From Cantharellus purpuraceus (taxonomy: Eukaryota > Basidiomycota > Agaricomycetes > Cantharellales > Hydnaceae): a stretch of DNA of 64,000 nucleotides. The stretch lies in assembly GCA_025174535.1 (NCBI GenBank), contig JALBUN010000015.1:928501-992500 (forward strand), read 5' to 3'. The position numbers and the translations under genes were made by a program. Positions 11,414 to 21,980 of the stretch are shown piece by piece. Below the pieces are notes generated by a model that had not been told where the DNA came from, made no database searches, and saw only the letters and a program-made list of their open reading frames with translations. Position 1 is the first letter of the stretch. Each line of letters starts with the position of its first letter.

Positions 11414-12720
11414 GACTGCGATGGCGGTGGTAGTGGTGGTGGTGGTGGTGGTGGGAGGTGGCGAAACATGAGTGCCTTTTAGGCTTTTGGTGAACTCGTC
11501 AGTTCACATCACATCGTGTCGTTGAGCAGTGCGTCTTTCAGTGCATGACAATAGAGACGCGTGTTCTTCGTGTATCATTCGCGACTGAGCCAGGCTGCAG
11601 CATCGTGCGCGTTGTTGTGATTATGGCTACCGCTAGCCTGTGTCTTCATGATGCCCAACATCACTGCCCCCCCTGAGTCCTGGGCTTCTCAAAGTGATTT
11701 GGCGGACCAGATGCAGTGAGATGGAGCGAAATGCAGAGGTCCCAATGACAATCCAGAATACCTGTAGGGCTACATCAAAGAAAAAAGAGCAGCAGTCGTT
11801 TGCTCCGTCACTCCGACTCAAATCTGCACTCAGACACGCGTTCAATTTCCCAGCTCAAGCACCCCTATATACTATTAGGTTCTAACTTTCTACAGCAGCC
11901 GTCGAGGCTTCCTGCCGGCCCGCGGTCAATCTGACCTTGGGCCCAGTGAAGGACAAAGGGCGAAAAGTCCATACCAACCCTTCTCAAGCCCTCGCGCAAT
12001 GCTGATGCCACATCCAATGAGCGTTGCAGGACGCATAGAGTGCCATGTCCTCATTCCCCGCATCAAGAAGCCGTCTCATGGACCGATCCGAGTGCAAACA
12101 CATCAAAGGCGGCGCTGTCATGGAACCCACGCCTGGTGTGTCGAAGGCTGTGGCTTCACTGCCTCAGCTGACGAGGAGTGTGTCATGAGCACAGACGCGG
12201 CACAGCTGCAAACCACAGAGGCACAAGCCGTTCTTCAGCTCGACGTGGAGCGCCTTCTCGTTTGACGTGGCACGGAAGTAAGAGCGAAGCCCACACCACC
12301 TGAAGTCAGGCTCAAAGAGCACACGGCATTCGTCATCAAACTTCTTTCTTACAACACATTATTGATTAGCCGTTGTGCTTGTCTCACATTATCGTTTTTT
12401 TTTCTCCCTGTTGACTTGATTTGAAGGGTGGACAGAGTTAGACACTGGATATATTGGCGGATAATATTCCCAGAGACGGGATGAGCGTGCGTTGGTATTG
12501 TATTCTCGGGAAAGCGTGGCGTTCCAACCAACGTCGAGGCCGAAGGGAAGCCATACCAGTCACTGCTCGCTTCCCTTCAGGTGACAGACATGTGAGCGAA
12601 AGAGGGGGCGGCTTGAGAAGCGTCGACATACTAGTCAATCACCGGAGGGTCAACGCGGCCATTGGAACTAGGGCAAGAGGGCCTGCGGTCTAGATCACAA
12701 TCGCGAACCTGTCTCACAAT
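11414..12720. repeat. Flank of duplication unit 3
   Basis: Homologous to 8300-9370. Relative to that copy it contains about 430 bp of GC-richer, coding-like sequence at about 11915-12340 in place of about 80 bp of different sequence. In that segment I see only broken frames, so no gene is called. Confidence 0.6.
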
Positions 12721-13768
12721 TGATTAATGGTGTGCAGCAAGTCGTGCCGTGACACGTTCACATTTCATGTGCTCTGCCAGTAGGGAGGATATCTCCCCAT
12801 GAAACATGACCCACACTCCCAAACAAATCATGCCCCGCGGCAACACAAGAGGCGTTATAAAAAAGACCCTTGCACCATCCATCCCTATGTAGAGAAACAT
12901 GAACATGCCCGACACCCCAGGCCTTCTGCTCGATGGAAGGGACGGCACTAACCGACCCTTCCATCGAGCACAAGGCCCGTGGGACACACATACCAACGGG
13001 GGGGAGGCGTACCACAGTAATGCATCCACCCGGTTGTCGAAACACCAGCCCCACAGAACTGAAAGCCGATGCATGGTGGTGATGACGAAGACAGAGCGCT
13101 ATATGGATCGATTCGATCCTCAACGTGGACTCGTGTGGGTGCCCAGTTCGGCGGTGTACTCAAATTTCGGCGCTTACCCTCGCTGAACTCTCCAGCCCTC
13201 TCCTGCACAGGTTGTTAGATGGTGGCGATGATGGCGGTGGCGATGTGCAATGGCGAATGGCGGTGATGGCGTAGCGCAAACAGCACACCACCCCACCCAC
13301 CCGTCTTCCCAGCCTGAGAAATGCAATCCACACCGTGTTCTCGAGCGGCAGCAAGCACGCCCCGAGCCGTTCCTATAACCCTATGGCATACATCGCAAGA
13401 CGTGTATATGTGGTGTACTTTCGTGTAAAATATCGGCGCGGGGCCACCGTGGCTGCCATCATTGTTTCCGTTTTTTGTTGTTGTTTTCATGTTGTTTTTT
13501 GCTGGGATATGGACATATAGATGCCAAAAATCCACGCTAGATTTACCCCGTGTACGCCACTCACTTTTACAAGAGACGGTAACTTGAGAGGCACCACCTG
13601 CATGCGAACCCAAACGGATAGAGAGAGAAAAGTGGAAATACCTAAATGACACGATCAGATGTATACGGCTACATTGAACCCCATGCAGTGATATCCGTCT
13701 TAACCATTGTTTTGCTACGACTGCACCCCCCCGCGTCTGCATCCCAGTTCTGCACCCTAATCTGCGTC
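12721..13768. other. Intergenic, no supported gene
   Basis: Short overlapping ORFs on both strands, none with a recognisable domain. The region holds the hairpin at 12920-12977, a GT/GC-rich trinucleotide patch near 13217-13270, and the 3' flank of MRM2. Confidence 0.5.
12920..12977. repeat. 22-bp inverted repeat (hairpin)
   Basis: Arms 12920-12941 and 12956-12977 are reverse complements with a single mismatch (21 of 22), separated by a 14-nt loop. The arm contains GCTCGATGGAAGGG. No flanking coding sequence explains it. Confidence 0.85.
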
Positions 13769-15127
13769 CTACTCCACGCCCGGTTTCGCACCCGACAAAG
13801 CCCCCTCCTCCCGTCTCATCCGTCCCCTCCTCATCTCAGCAAGCGACAGCTGAAACGGCTCCCTCGGTATCTCCGGGGGAACCCGCCCGTCCTCCTCCCC
13901 CCGCCCGTCCTCGTCCTCAACCCCCCCTCTGTTCCCCGCCCCCTCTCCCTGCGCCCCCCACCCCCGCTCCTCCCCATACTCATATCCACACCCGCGTTCC
14001 CGTCCGCCCATCCCCAACCCACCCCGATACCCCACACACACCCAGTACCCCTCCGCCGACTCGGCGCGCGACGCGGACGGCTTCGCGATATGCACGCGGC
14101 GGAAAGCGGGCGCCAGCATCGTCCGGCGAAAGTAGTCTGTGGACGGGTGCGTAAAGTATTTGAGTCTGCGCGCACGGAGGGGGGTGATGTATGAGTCAGT
14201 GTGTGCGTGTGCAGTGGGAGGGGGAGGGAAGAGAGGAACAGGAAAGGAAAATATAGAGAAACAGCGTAATAGCGGCAGAATAAGAAACAGAGTGAAAGAC
14301 ACTCACACAAGCACCCCTCCCATGGCAAGATGCATCTCCGCAAAGCGCGCAACGGCATCGCACAGCCTGAGCGAGTGTTCCGCATCGGCGGCGGCGTGGC
14401 CCGTCACGTTGGAAGCCATATCAGAGAGCAGCAGGTCGACGGGTGCAGCAGACTCCGTGTCCACAGACGTGGCGCCAGACGCAGCAACCGCGGCGCGGGG
14501 GAGAAGCGCACTAATAACCGCCGTCGTAGCGGGTGCCAGAAAGTCCGCCTGCAGCGTGTGCACCCCAGGAATGGGAGCGATGCGCTGCATGTCGAGGGCG
14601 ATGATCGCAGGGGGCGGCGACAGCGGCGGCGCAGCATTGTCTGAACGTGCGTCTGCGGGGAGGCGCGCCGCACCTAGCCATGTGTCTGCGTGTGCGCGCG
14701 AAGGGGTGCGGGCAACAACCACCCGGTCGCTCCACGCGCCCTGCCGCGCGAGCTTTGCGTCGCGCGACAAGCCATAAAACTGCATGCCCTCCGGCTCCTC
14801 ATCCGCGCCGCCCCTCGCCGCATGAGACACAAATCCATACTTGTGCGCCACCACCTGCGACCACCCCCCCGGCGCGGCACCCAAATCCACAATCACCCGC
14901 GGACGCTCCGGGGGTTGTTTTTGGTGCTGCTGCTGTGGGGCGGCGCGCCGAGTGCTGCGGGGAAGGATGAAGCGGAAGCGAGCGTCGAGCTCGAGGAGCT
15001 TGAAGGCGCTGCGGGAGCGAAAGTGTGCGGGGTGTGCCACGCGCTGCTGCACGTACGGATCGCGGAACTGGCGCGCCAGCCAGCGTTTTGAAGAGTTGCT
15101 CGTCGGACGCGGGAGTGAGGGGCGCAT
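13769..15127 (-). CDS. MRM2: Mrm2-like mitochondrial rRNA 2'-O-methyltransferase
   Basis: RrmJ/FtsJ-family SAM-dependent methyltransferase, the family that methylates a uridine of the mitochondrial large-subunit rRNA. Exons 14307-15127 and 13769-14165 flank a 141-nt GTGAGT...GCGCAG intron; the splice joins GGVLV to LKYFTHPS in phase. Motifs: RWLARQFRDPYV near the N-terminus, a SAM-binding DLGAAPGGWSQV, a catalytic-Asp segment LLLSDMA, the Lys of LKYF, and SRAESAEGYWVC near the end. These correspond to the K-D-K-E tetrad. The predicted 405 residues exceed the bacterial family (about 210) because of low-complexity inserts and a Gly/Arg-rich C-terminal tail, which may hide another intron. Basic N-terminus fits mitochondrial import. 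Divergent from the TFIIIC gene, 50 bp between start codons. Confidence 0.88.
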
Positions 15128-15177
15128 TCGGGGCCGGGGGAACAGGACATGTCACGGGTCACATGTGTCACGCATAG
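15128..15177. promoter_or_regulatory. Shared 50-bp divergent promoter
   Basis: Only 50 bp separate the MRM2 ATG (15127, minus) from the first ATG of the TFIIIC gene (15178, plus). It contains TGTCACGGGTCACATGTGTCAC, partly palindromic around CACATGTG, a possible bHLH/E-box site. Binding is not shown. Confidence 0.5.
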
Positions 15178-15779
15178 GTGACGACAGGCATGTTTCCTAG
15201 ATACAAGCACGTCGAGGCATTCGGGCCAGATGCAGGGTATGAGGAGGGGGTGGAGGTAGAGTATGTGACGCTGGACCTGGGGCAGGACGTCGCCACAGAG
15301 CTCATCCCGCACGCCACAGAGTACAGACTGGTCGTGAGTGCATACTCCCGCTTTCACACGTCGGGCTCATCGCGCGCAACAGGGCCTGGACACGAGTGCG
15401 CCGCTGCTGCAGGTGTCCAAGACCATATTCCGCGGCACCCACGAGAGGCTGGTGGGCACCGAGCTGCTGTTCACAGACGGGCGGGGTGCGTGACTCTGCC
15501 GTGTGTGCGCCATGGGGTGCTGCTGACGGCGTGCGCACAGATGAATCCGATCCGACGCGCAAGTTCATTGTCCCGGTGGGGACGACGGAACGCAGGATCA
15601 AGTTTGAGGAGATGGAGGTGAAGGAGAAGACGGGCGACGGAGAGGGCGGAAGCGGGGAGGGCGGCGGCAGCGGCGGGGGCGGGGGCGGCGGGGAGAAGGA
15701 GACGGAGCAGCGCAGGAAAGGCAAGGCGTCGGAGAAGCTGGCGTACGGGGAAACAATCGTCGACCTGTCCTCTCACTAG
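15178..15779 (+). CDS. sfc7: TFIIIC small subunit (tau55/Sfc7/GTF3C6 type)
   Basis: Subunit of TFIIIC, the nuclear factor that binds A and B boxes of RNA polymerase III genes. Exons 15178-15333, 15383-15485 and 15541-15779, with two GT-AG introns of 49 and 55 nt and consistent phases, give 165 residues. The TFIIIC_sub6-type core reads YVTLDLG, then ATEYRLVGLDT, LQVSKTIFRGTHE and GTELLFTDGR, followed by an acidic Gly-rich linker and the end YGETIVDLSSH. The yeast homologue has an extra phosphatase-like domain; this short form resembles the fission yeast and human proteins. An alternative start is the ATG at 15190. The stop lies 51 bp before MRPS5, in the same direction. Confidence 0.82.
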
Positions 15780-15830
15780 CTTACATCATCCCGCCCGCTT
15801 ACATCACCCAAGCCTTTCTCCCTCGACTCG

Positions 15831-16718
15831 ATGCGCCTCCCACTCCGGAGCCTGTGCACGCACGCACCCCGCCTCTCAAAAACAACACGGGGGTTCTACG
15901 CGCTCCCCGACCCCGTCTTCGACAACACCACCGAGCACCGCTTCGAGCCCTCAAAACGCGCACCCATCCACCCCGACTCGCATGTCCTCGACACCAACTG
16001 GGAGCCCATGTTCTTCGGCCTCGACCCCCTCCTCGCCACCAACGACGCCGCACCCGACGACACCCACTTTGACATTGACCGCGAGACCGCCGGCGCGCAC
16101 CTCGCCGCCACCGGCGCAGAGGCCATGGACCCCCTCCACCACCTCCACATCCCCTTCAACCGTCTCTCCTCCCTCCACCGCTACCCCCTCATCACCCGGC
16201 GCGTCGTCCAGCAGTCCGGAAAAGGCAAACAGTACTCCCAATACGCCCTCACCGTCGTCGGCAACGGCGCAGGCCTCGTCGGCGTCGGCGAGGGCAAGGC
16301 GCCCTTCGCCGCCCAAGCCGCCGAACAGGCGTTCGCACACGCCGTGCGCCGCATGGACTGGGTCGAGCGCTTCGAAGACCGCACCCTCTGGACCGAGGTC
16401 GACACCAAATTCGGCGCGACGCGTCTCGTCATGCGGCCCCGCCCCGTGGGCTTTGGCCTCATGTGTGCGCCGGGGATCCACCAGCTGTTCAAGGCGGCCG
16501 GCATCAAGGACGCCAGCGTCAAGATCTGGGGCAGCAGGAACAAGATCAACGTGATCAAGGCCGCCGTGCGTGTCCTGCATGCGGGGCATGCGCCGCTCGC
16601 CATGGGAAACGGCATTGGCGGCGAGGGCATACGGCAAGAGTCGGGCTGTGGTGTGCGGGGAAAGTCTGCGGTAGAGCGGGAGCGTGGGCGGAGGATTCTT
16701 GATGCAAGAACGTGGTGA
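15831..16718 (+). CDS. MRPS5: Mitochondrial ribosomal protein uS5m
   Basis: Single-exon gene of 295 residues encoding the mitochondrial small-subunit protein uS5. Residues 1-25 are Arg/Ser/Thr-rich without acids, as in a mitochondrial presequence. The S5 N-terminal RNA-binding domain is seen at about 140-200 (GLVGVGEGKA, FGATRLVMRP) and the S5 C-terminal domain at about 205-260 (VGFGLMCAPGIHQLFKAAGI, DASVKIWGS). The last residues GVRGKSAVERERGRRILDAR complete the family tail. Codon use is strongly C-ending, unlike the repeats downstream. The end of the gene is copied at about 18866-18930 and, inverted, at about 22050-22120. Confidence 0.9.
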   Translation: MRLPLRSLCTHAPRLSKTTRGFYALPDPVFDNTTEHRFEPSKRAPIHPDSHVLDTNWEPMFFGLDPLLATNDAAPDDTHFDIDRETAGAHLAATGAEAMDPLHHLHIPFNRLSSLHRYPLITRRVVQQSGKGKQYSQYALTVVGNGAGLVGVGEGKAPFAAQAAEQAFAHAVRRMDWVERFEDRTLWTEVDTKFGATRLVMRPRPVGFGLMCAPGIHQLFKAAGIKDASVKIWGSRNKINVIKAAVRVLHAGHAPLAMGNGIGGEGIRQESGCGVRGKSAVERERGRRILDARTW

Positions 16719-18194
16719 ACGGAGGTGGATACGAGCATGGTTGTGCGTAGACGATTTAAACATTATTGCATTGACACACTCGGCTGCCCGTGTCTAAGAG
16801 AACCTCTTGTGCGCCCGAACCTATGCTCATGTAGCGGCCGTGCTGTCCTTAGGGTTAAGGTTATCTCGAGCCCGAACACGAATAGGTCACCGGTTAATTA
16901 ACTTGGCAGTCTGTGCCAGACCCTCCGAATTGCCTTGATCTGCCAATTCGGGCACACGAGAACCCCAGGAGCTACTGTTAATTCGCGAACTAAGTACGTT
17001 GAATCCATGATTTCTGATGGCCAGCCAGGCTTTCTGGAAACGGATTTGCTCGCAGCTTCAAGCGACATGGTTGTACAAGGTATTCCCAACATGTGCTAGC
17101 GCATATTCTGGGGATTTTCTGGATGCATCCAAGACGACAGAAACCACGGAACAGGACGGTCTTTCATATAGGATTCGTCCCTGCAGCCACCATAGATTGC
17201 GACAATCCCTGCCCGATCTCGAGCCCGCGAAATTCCCTGAATAGGCTTGTTTTGATTAAAGTGCAGACTATCGTTACTTCAAAGGAGGCCGAGAATAGCC
17301 CTCTGCACGAATTGTGCCGTGTTTCATAAACGATTAGAAGCTGAAGGTAAGACCATCACCCTCTTCCTGGTATTGCTGCGTCTGATGTTCCGCATAACCT
17401 GCGTTTATTTCAGCTATCATATGCAGTATGCCCATGGTATGTATTACTGTTGGTATCTTTGTAGGTATATTGAAGTTCTTCCAGGGATATCTCCGACAAC
17501 AGGACTACCTCAATAGCATTTCGCACTACATCAAGACCATTTGTCGGCAGGAGAAGACTGAGTTGTTACAAGGCAAATGCGACAAGTGGGCAGCGGTCGA
17601 GGGTGTTAAAACCGGCGAGGGCGAGGTCAAGGTGCACGGGGATTCTGGTTATGTTGGTTATGCTGGGCATGGGAAAGGTTAAAGAACACTTCTGGTAAGT
17701 TTAATGTTCGAGGTGCTGCGTTTAAAGGCTGTTCATGGTTTGGCGTTGCTCCTGAAGGTGGGAGCATGCTGGCTCATGCCACAAAGCATAAAGGAGTGTT
17801 CACTATTGCGACAAGGACGACTTCAGGCTGTGGCGATACAAACAGAGACTGGCTGTGAAACAGGACGTGGAAGGCGAAGACGAACAATGACTCGACAGAG
17901 ACTTCCGTCCGTAATGTGTCAGGTCTATATGGTTCCTTGTTACTGTATTTGCTTCTCTCCTGCTGTCGCGTATTCCTAACAATGAATTATGACACGATAA
18001 CTTGAAACGAGCCAATGGCAAAACAAGACCCAAACTTGAGAGATTTACAAGGCAAAAAAGAAGACGCATGGGATAGTAGCCTTCACGCTGGCTAACTTTC
18101 AAGATAGATAAGGATACACCGAACAATGGTTCAAGTTGCACAGTGCCCCAAGCACTCGAGATTCAATTCCAGAGTATACGGAATTATGTTTCAG
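16650..18194 (+). repeat. Direct repeat unit 1 (MRPS5 tail plus downstream)
   Basis: Sequence from the MRPS5 3' end onward is repeated in the same orientation at 18866-20310. Shared blocks include CAAAGGAGGCCGAG (17280 and 19389), GGATATCTCCGACAACAGGA (17483 and 19602) and CCGTCCGTAATGTGTCAGG (17907 and 20023). Within it a possible intron-containing gene remnant encodes QGYLRQQDYLNSISHYIKT (17482-17545) and GKCDKWAAVEGVKTGEGE; I do not recognise it. Confidence 0.7.
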
Positions 18195-19006
18195 ACCTGG
18201 ACCATTTCCACCGATGCTAGACGATGTTTGAGGAGGGTTATCCAACTCGCCGACGAGCCAGTCCGAGCCCTTAAGGCTGCAACCGACACGAAAAACAATA
18301 TGGAGACAATGGCACAGTGGAAAGTGCCGGCTAGTCGCTTGCGGCTAGTGCCTAGAGGTCGCGAGATCGATTCCCGTTCGTCACATCTCTTCTACAAGAA
18401 TAGACGTCAAATATGTACACATCAAGCGGTGCCGTCTAAGAAGTATGCTGATGAATTTAGCGGAGTTCTAACATGGGCCACACCTGAAAATTGGTCAGAG
18501 AATCCCATGCTCTGGTAATTCTGGAATCTTCTCACGGTCTCGAAGCATCCTACACAAAGAGGTGTAGACCGTCTCCCCAATTTTTTTTAAATACTCGTAG
18601 TTATTACCTCTTATCACACCTCCCTCTCTAAGACACTTCTTTCCCTCTCTCAGATCAGCATCAATCCTATCACTATTGTAACTTTTCTCTCAAAATCCAA
18701 ACCTCCTTGTTATCCGACCATCCTGACAGTTCACCTCTCCTACACCGCTCACCACTACACTTTCATGCAATCCCATTCGGCACAATCTGTCCCACCACAC
18801 TCTATTGATTCGACGCATATAAGACACAACCCAACCTTGCGGGATATCACAAGAGTCGCACTATGGTGTGCGGGGAATGTCTGCGGTGGAGCGGGAGCGT
18901 GGGGCGCGGAGCATTCTTGATGCAAGAACATGGTCACGGAGGTGGATATGGGCATGGCTGTGCGTAGACGGTTTAGAAAAAACACCATTGCATTGACACA
19001 CTCGGC
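18195..19006 (+). repeat. 0.8-kb inverted repeat, left arm
   Basis: Nearly identical to the reverse complement of 21981-22788, with only scattered substitutions. The arm contains a SINE-like element, a stretch with TTTTTTTTAAATACTCG, and the MRPS5 tail copy. The arms are separated by about 3 kb. Confidence 0.85.
18305..18445 (+). mobile_element. tRNA-derived SINE-like element, type 1
   Basis: Contains an RNA polymerase III-like A box (TGGCACAGTGG, 18310-18320) and B box (GATCGATTCC, 18365-18374; one mismatch to GTTCGANTCC) about 45 nt apart. The T-arm-like stem has one mismatch, and no acceptor stem is seen. After 28 nt comes a 40-nt core (18403-18442) running from GACGTCAA to CCGTCTAAGAA, shared with the type 2 element. 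Outer ends are not defined. Confidence 0.6.
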
Positions 19007-20310
19007 TTCCCGTGTCTAAGAGAGCTCTTGTCCGCCTGAACCTATGCTCATGTTACTATTAATTTACGTGGTGGTCAGGCAGAACTACGTGAATCCATGG
19101 TTTCTGATGGCCAGCCTTGCTCGCAGCTTGAAGCAACATGGTTCTCACCAATTACAAAGTATTCCCAACAACCCTTGTATTATGCTAGCGCATAATTGAT
19201 ATACTCTGGGGATTTTCTAGATACATCCAAGACGACGGAAATCACGGAACAGGACGGACTAAAGTCAGACTTTCATATAGGATTCGTCCCTGCAACCACC
19301 ATAGATTGCAACAATCCCTGCCCGATCTCGAGCCCGCGAAATTCCCTGAATAGGCTTGTTTTGATTAAAGTGCAGATTGCCGTTACTTCAAAGGAGGCCG
19401 AGGATAGCCCTCTGCACGAATTGTGCCGTGTTTCATAAACAATTAGAAGCTGAAGGTAAGACCATCACCCTCTTCCTGGTATTGCTGCATCTGATGTTCC
19501 GCATAACCTGCGTTTATTTCGGCTATCATACGCAGTATGCCCATGGTATGTATTACTGTTGGTATCTTTGCAAGGTATATTGAATTCCTTTGACGTTCGA
19601 GGGATATCTCCGACAACAGGACTACCTCAATAGCATTTCGCACTACATCAAGACCGTTTGTCGGAGGTCTGCAAACAGGAGAAGACCGAGTTGTTACAAG
19701 GCAAATGCGACAAGTGGGCAGCGGTCGAGGGTGTTAAAACCGGCGAGGGCGAGGCCAAGGTGCGCAGGGATCCTTGCAACTATCATTCGTGTGGTTGTGT
19801 TGGTTATGCTGTGCATGGGAGAGGTTGAGGGCCTCTTTCTGGTAAGTTTAGTGTTCGGGGCGTGGTTTGGGGTTGCTCCTGGAGGTGGAAGTATGCTACC
19901 CCATGCCACAAAACATGGACGATCACTGGAGAACGGAATTTTCACTATCGCGATAAGGACTTCTTCAGGCTGTGAAAGAGGACGTGGAAGGCGGAGACGA
20001 ACAATGGCCCGACAGAGATCTCCGTCCGTAATGTGTCAGGTCTGTATTCTGCTATATGGATCCTTGCTCTGCGGTTTTACTGTATTTGCTTCTCTCCTGC
20101 TGTTGCGTATTCCTAAATGAATTATGACACGATAACTTCAAAGAGCCAATGACAAGGCAAGACGCAAAGTTGAGAGATTTACAAGGCAAAAAAGAGGAGG
20201 CATGGGATAGTAGCCTTCACGCTGGTTAGCTTCCAGGATAGATAAGGACGCATCGAGCAAATGAATTCAAGTTGGACAGTGCCCAAGCACTCAAGATTCA
20301 ATTCCAGAGT
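18866..20310 (+). repeat. Direct repeat unit 2
   Basis: Second copy of 16650-18194, with small indels. It opens with a broken copy of the MRPS5 C-terminal codons (GGTGTGCGGGGAATGTCTGCGG) and carries the same unknown QGYLRQQDYLNSISHYIKT-like coding stretch in another frame context (about 19600-19660). No intact gene. Confidence 0.7.
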
Positions 20311-20384
20311 ATACGGATTATGGATGGCTGGTTAACTTTAACAGCACACCATACCGTTATAATACTCGGCCACATCCGGTCAAC

Positions 20385-20535
20385 CGTGATTCTTGGACGG
20401 ATACTCTTGAGATAGTATCGCTTGACGTCCGTCTTGAAGAATGTTTGGGACCTGACGGGAATCAAACCTGAGGTCTCTTGCACCCGTAGTCGAAGAACCG
20501 TGGTACCCAGCCCACGATCCTACCGACGGATACAG
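20385..20535 (-). mobile_element. tRNA-derived SINE-like element, type 2
   Basis: On the minus strand, an A-box-like TCGGTAGGATCGTGGG (about 20512-20527) and a B box GTTTGATTCC (20458-20467) lie within a tRNA-like head. Then, after 28 nt, comes the 40-nt core (20429 down to 20390) from GACGTCAA to CCGTCCAAGAA, sharing its ends and length with type 1. The middle of the core forms a GATACT...AGTATC hairpin. The head differs from type 1, so it derives from a different tRNA or is older. Confidence 0.6.
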
Positions 20536-20902
20536 CACCCCGGCGAGGGCGAGGGAGACACCATGGTAGGAACAAGAAGTGAGTGAGCTAGTGGTCACAA
20601 TAAACTTTGGACTCTACATGCTCATCGTCGACGGGTGGAACAAGGTTCGGGCCGACATACTAATACGAGCACCTGGGCAATCCATGTCGTTAAATAGGAT
20701 GTACTCAAAGTACTGGAGTGAAGACGCACACATGTCTACTATAAAGACCTCCTAGTTCCGAAATCCAAAATCATAAAAAATGGCATGGTACGCATGATTT
20801 ACGTGCGTAGGGGACCCTCACTGCACATTACTTGCTTACGCCTTGCTTGTACGAATATACAGATTACCATCAGAGCCCTGAGTAGAGCTGCAACTACTTT
20901 AG

Positions 20903-20983
20903 TGATAAACGTTAAAGGTTAAACCCCGGAGGCAATCAAGCCTGGTTGATAAACGTTGAACCCCGAAGGCAATCAAGCCTGGA
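20903..20983 (+). repeat. Two-copy tandem repeat
   Basis: TGATAAACGTT...CCCCG.AGGCAATCAAGCCTGG occurs twice head to tail (about 20903-20945 and 20947-20983), the second copy lacking about 6 bp. Non-coding. Confidence 0.75.
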
Positions 20984-21289
20984 TTGATCTTCGCAAGACC
21001 CACACAGCCTACCGTTGGCCAGCGTCATACCTTTCACCAGTTATTAGAATCCGACGCTCAGGACTTGAAGCAGAGATATGGAAAAGGACAAACCATGGCA
21101 TACCCGCACTGCATTCGGACACTTGATCGGAATATCAGTCTATGCTCAAACAGCACTGCGTCTATGGTACATCTTTGGGTTTATTTTCGAACAGACAAGC
21201 TCTCTGACTGACTCTTATTGCTAAACTGATACAGAAAAGAACACGAACCATGACAACAATCATATAGCAAAACAGACGTATCACATACA

Positions 21290-21966
21290 TATCCTCATGC
21301 ACTTGCTCGCCCGTTCGTCTCCTCTAACAAATGCTTCCATATCTGTCTTATTCTCCATCCCCGGCAGTGCCATATCATCTCCTGCCCACACCGCCACCTC
21401 CTCCGCTTTCACGTCCCAAAACCGCGCTCGCAACGTAGCAGCACGTCCCTCGGGGTGCGCGAGGAGGTAAAACGGCACATTTGCGTAGCACGCCGCCATG
21501 GCAAAGAGGGAAAAGCGTGTGATGTGGGTGAGGCACCACGGGGTCGCGGAGTTTTGTGTAAAGTTGTTTCCACGTCGCTCCCCGAGGAGACGTGGGTGAA
21601 TGCAATGCTAGGAGCACGTCGGGCCATTTCCTATGGCAGGAGTACACGTATGAATGAGGAGAATGTAGAGCATACCTACCTCTGTAAAGGTGTCCACAAA
21701 GACGAAGTCCCGCGAGACACATGCCAGGATTCCATGCGAGCTTCTCTCATTGGCCTTGCGCATATCAAGGTCCTCGCAATCGACCGCGGGGCACCTTCGC
21801 CCCGGCACTATAATGGACAGCACACCCTTCGTGACGACAGGTTCAGAGTCAGGTTCAACCGTGGGCATATAGGCGAGCACGAAGCGCGAAAGAACTTGGA
21901 CGGCGTAGTGTTGTTCGATCCCTTTGGTCGTCAAGACGCACGATCCGTTGGGGGGTTGGCCACAGG
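21290..21966 (-). pseudogene. Short-chain dehydrogenase paralogue 1, truncated
   Basis: Only the third and fourth exons of the SDR family at 23866 and 25743 remain, on the opposite strand: GQPPNGSCVLTTKGIEQHYA (about 21956 down), an intron at about 21637-21682, and ANVPFYLLAHPEGRAATLRA (about 21485 down). The fourth exon has lost about 40 nt and its frame (HVSSGSDVETTLHK). The 5' half, including the nucleotide-binding Gly motif, is missing; the truncation coincides with the start of the right arm of the inverted repeat at 21981. Confidence 0.8.
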
Positions 21967-21980
21967 CAGTGGTGCCTCGA

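Noticed and set aside
12724..13123. Minus-strand ORFs (with GARVFFITPLV) as another orphan-family copy
   Set aside because: Similarity to GTPVFFAVIKP is limited to a few residues and the diagnostic REWWPYDVL block is absent.
15951..16763. 270-codon minus-strand ORF opposite MRPS5, and ORFs opposite MRM2 (14139-14777)
   Set aside because: High third-position GC keeps antisense frames open; the sense strands have clear family motifs.
18305..18380. A functional tRNA gene
   Set aside because: A and B boxes and a T-arm are visible, but the T-stem has a mismatch, no 7-bp acceptor stem pairs, and the sequence is repeated with a non-tRNA core.
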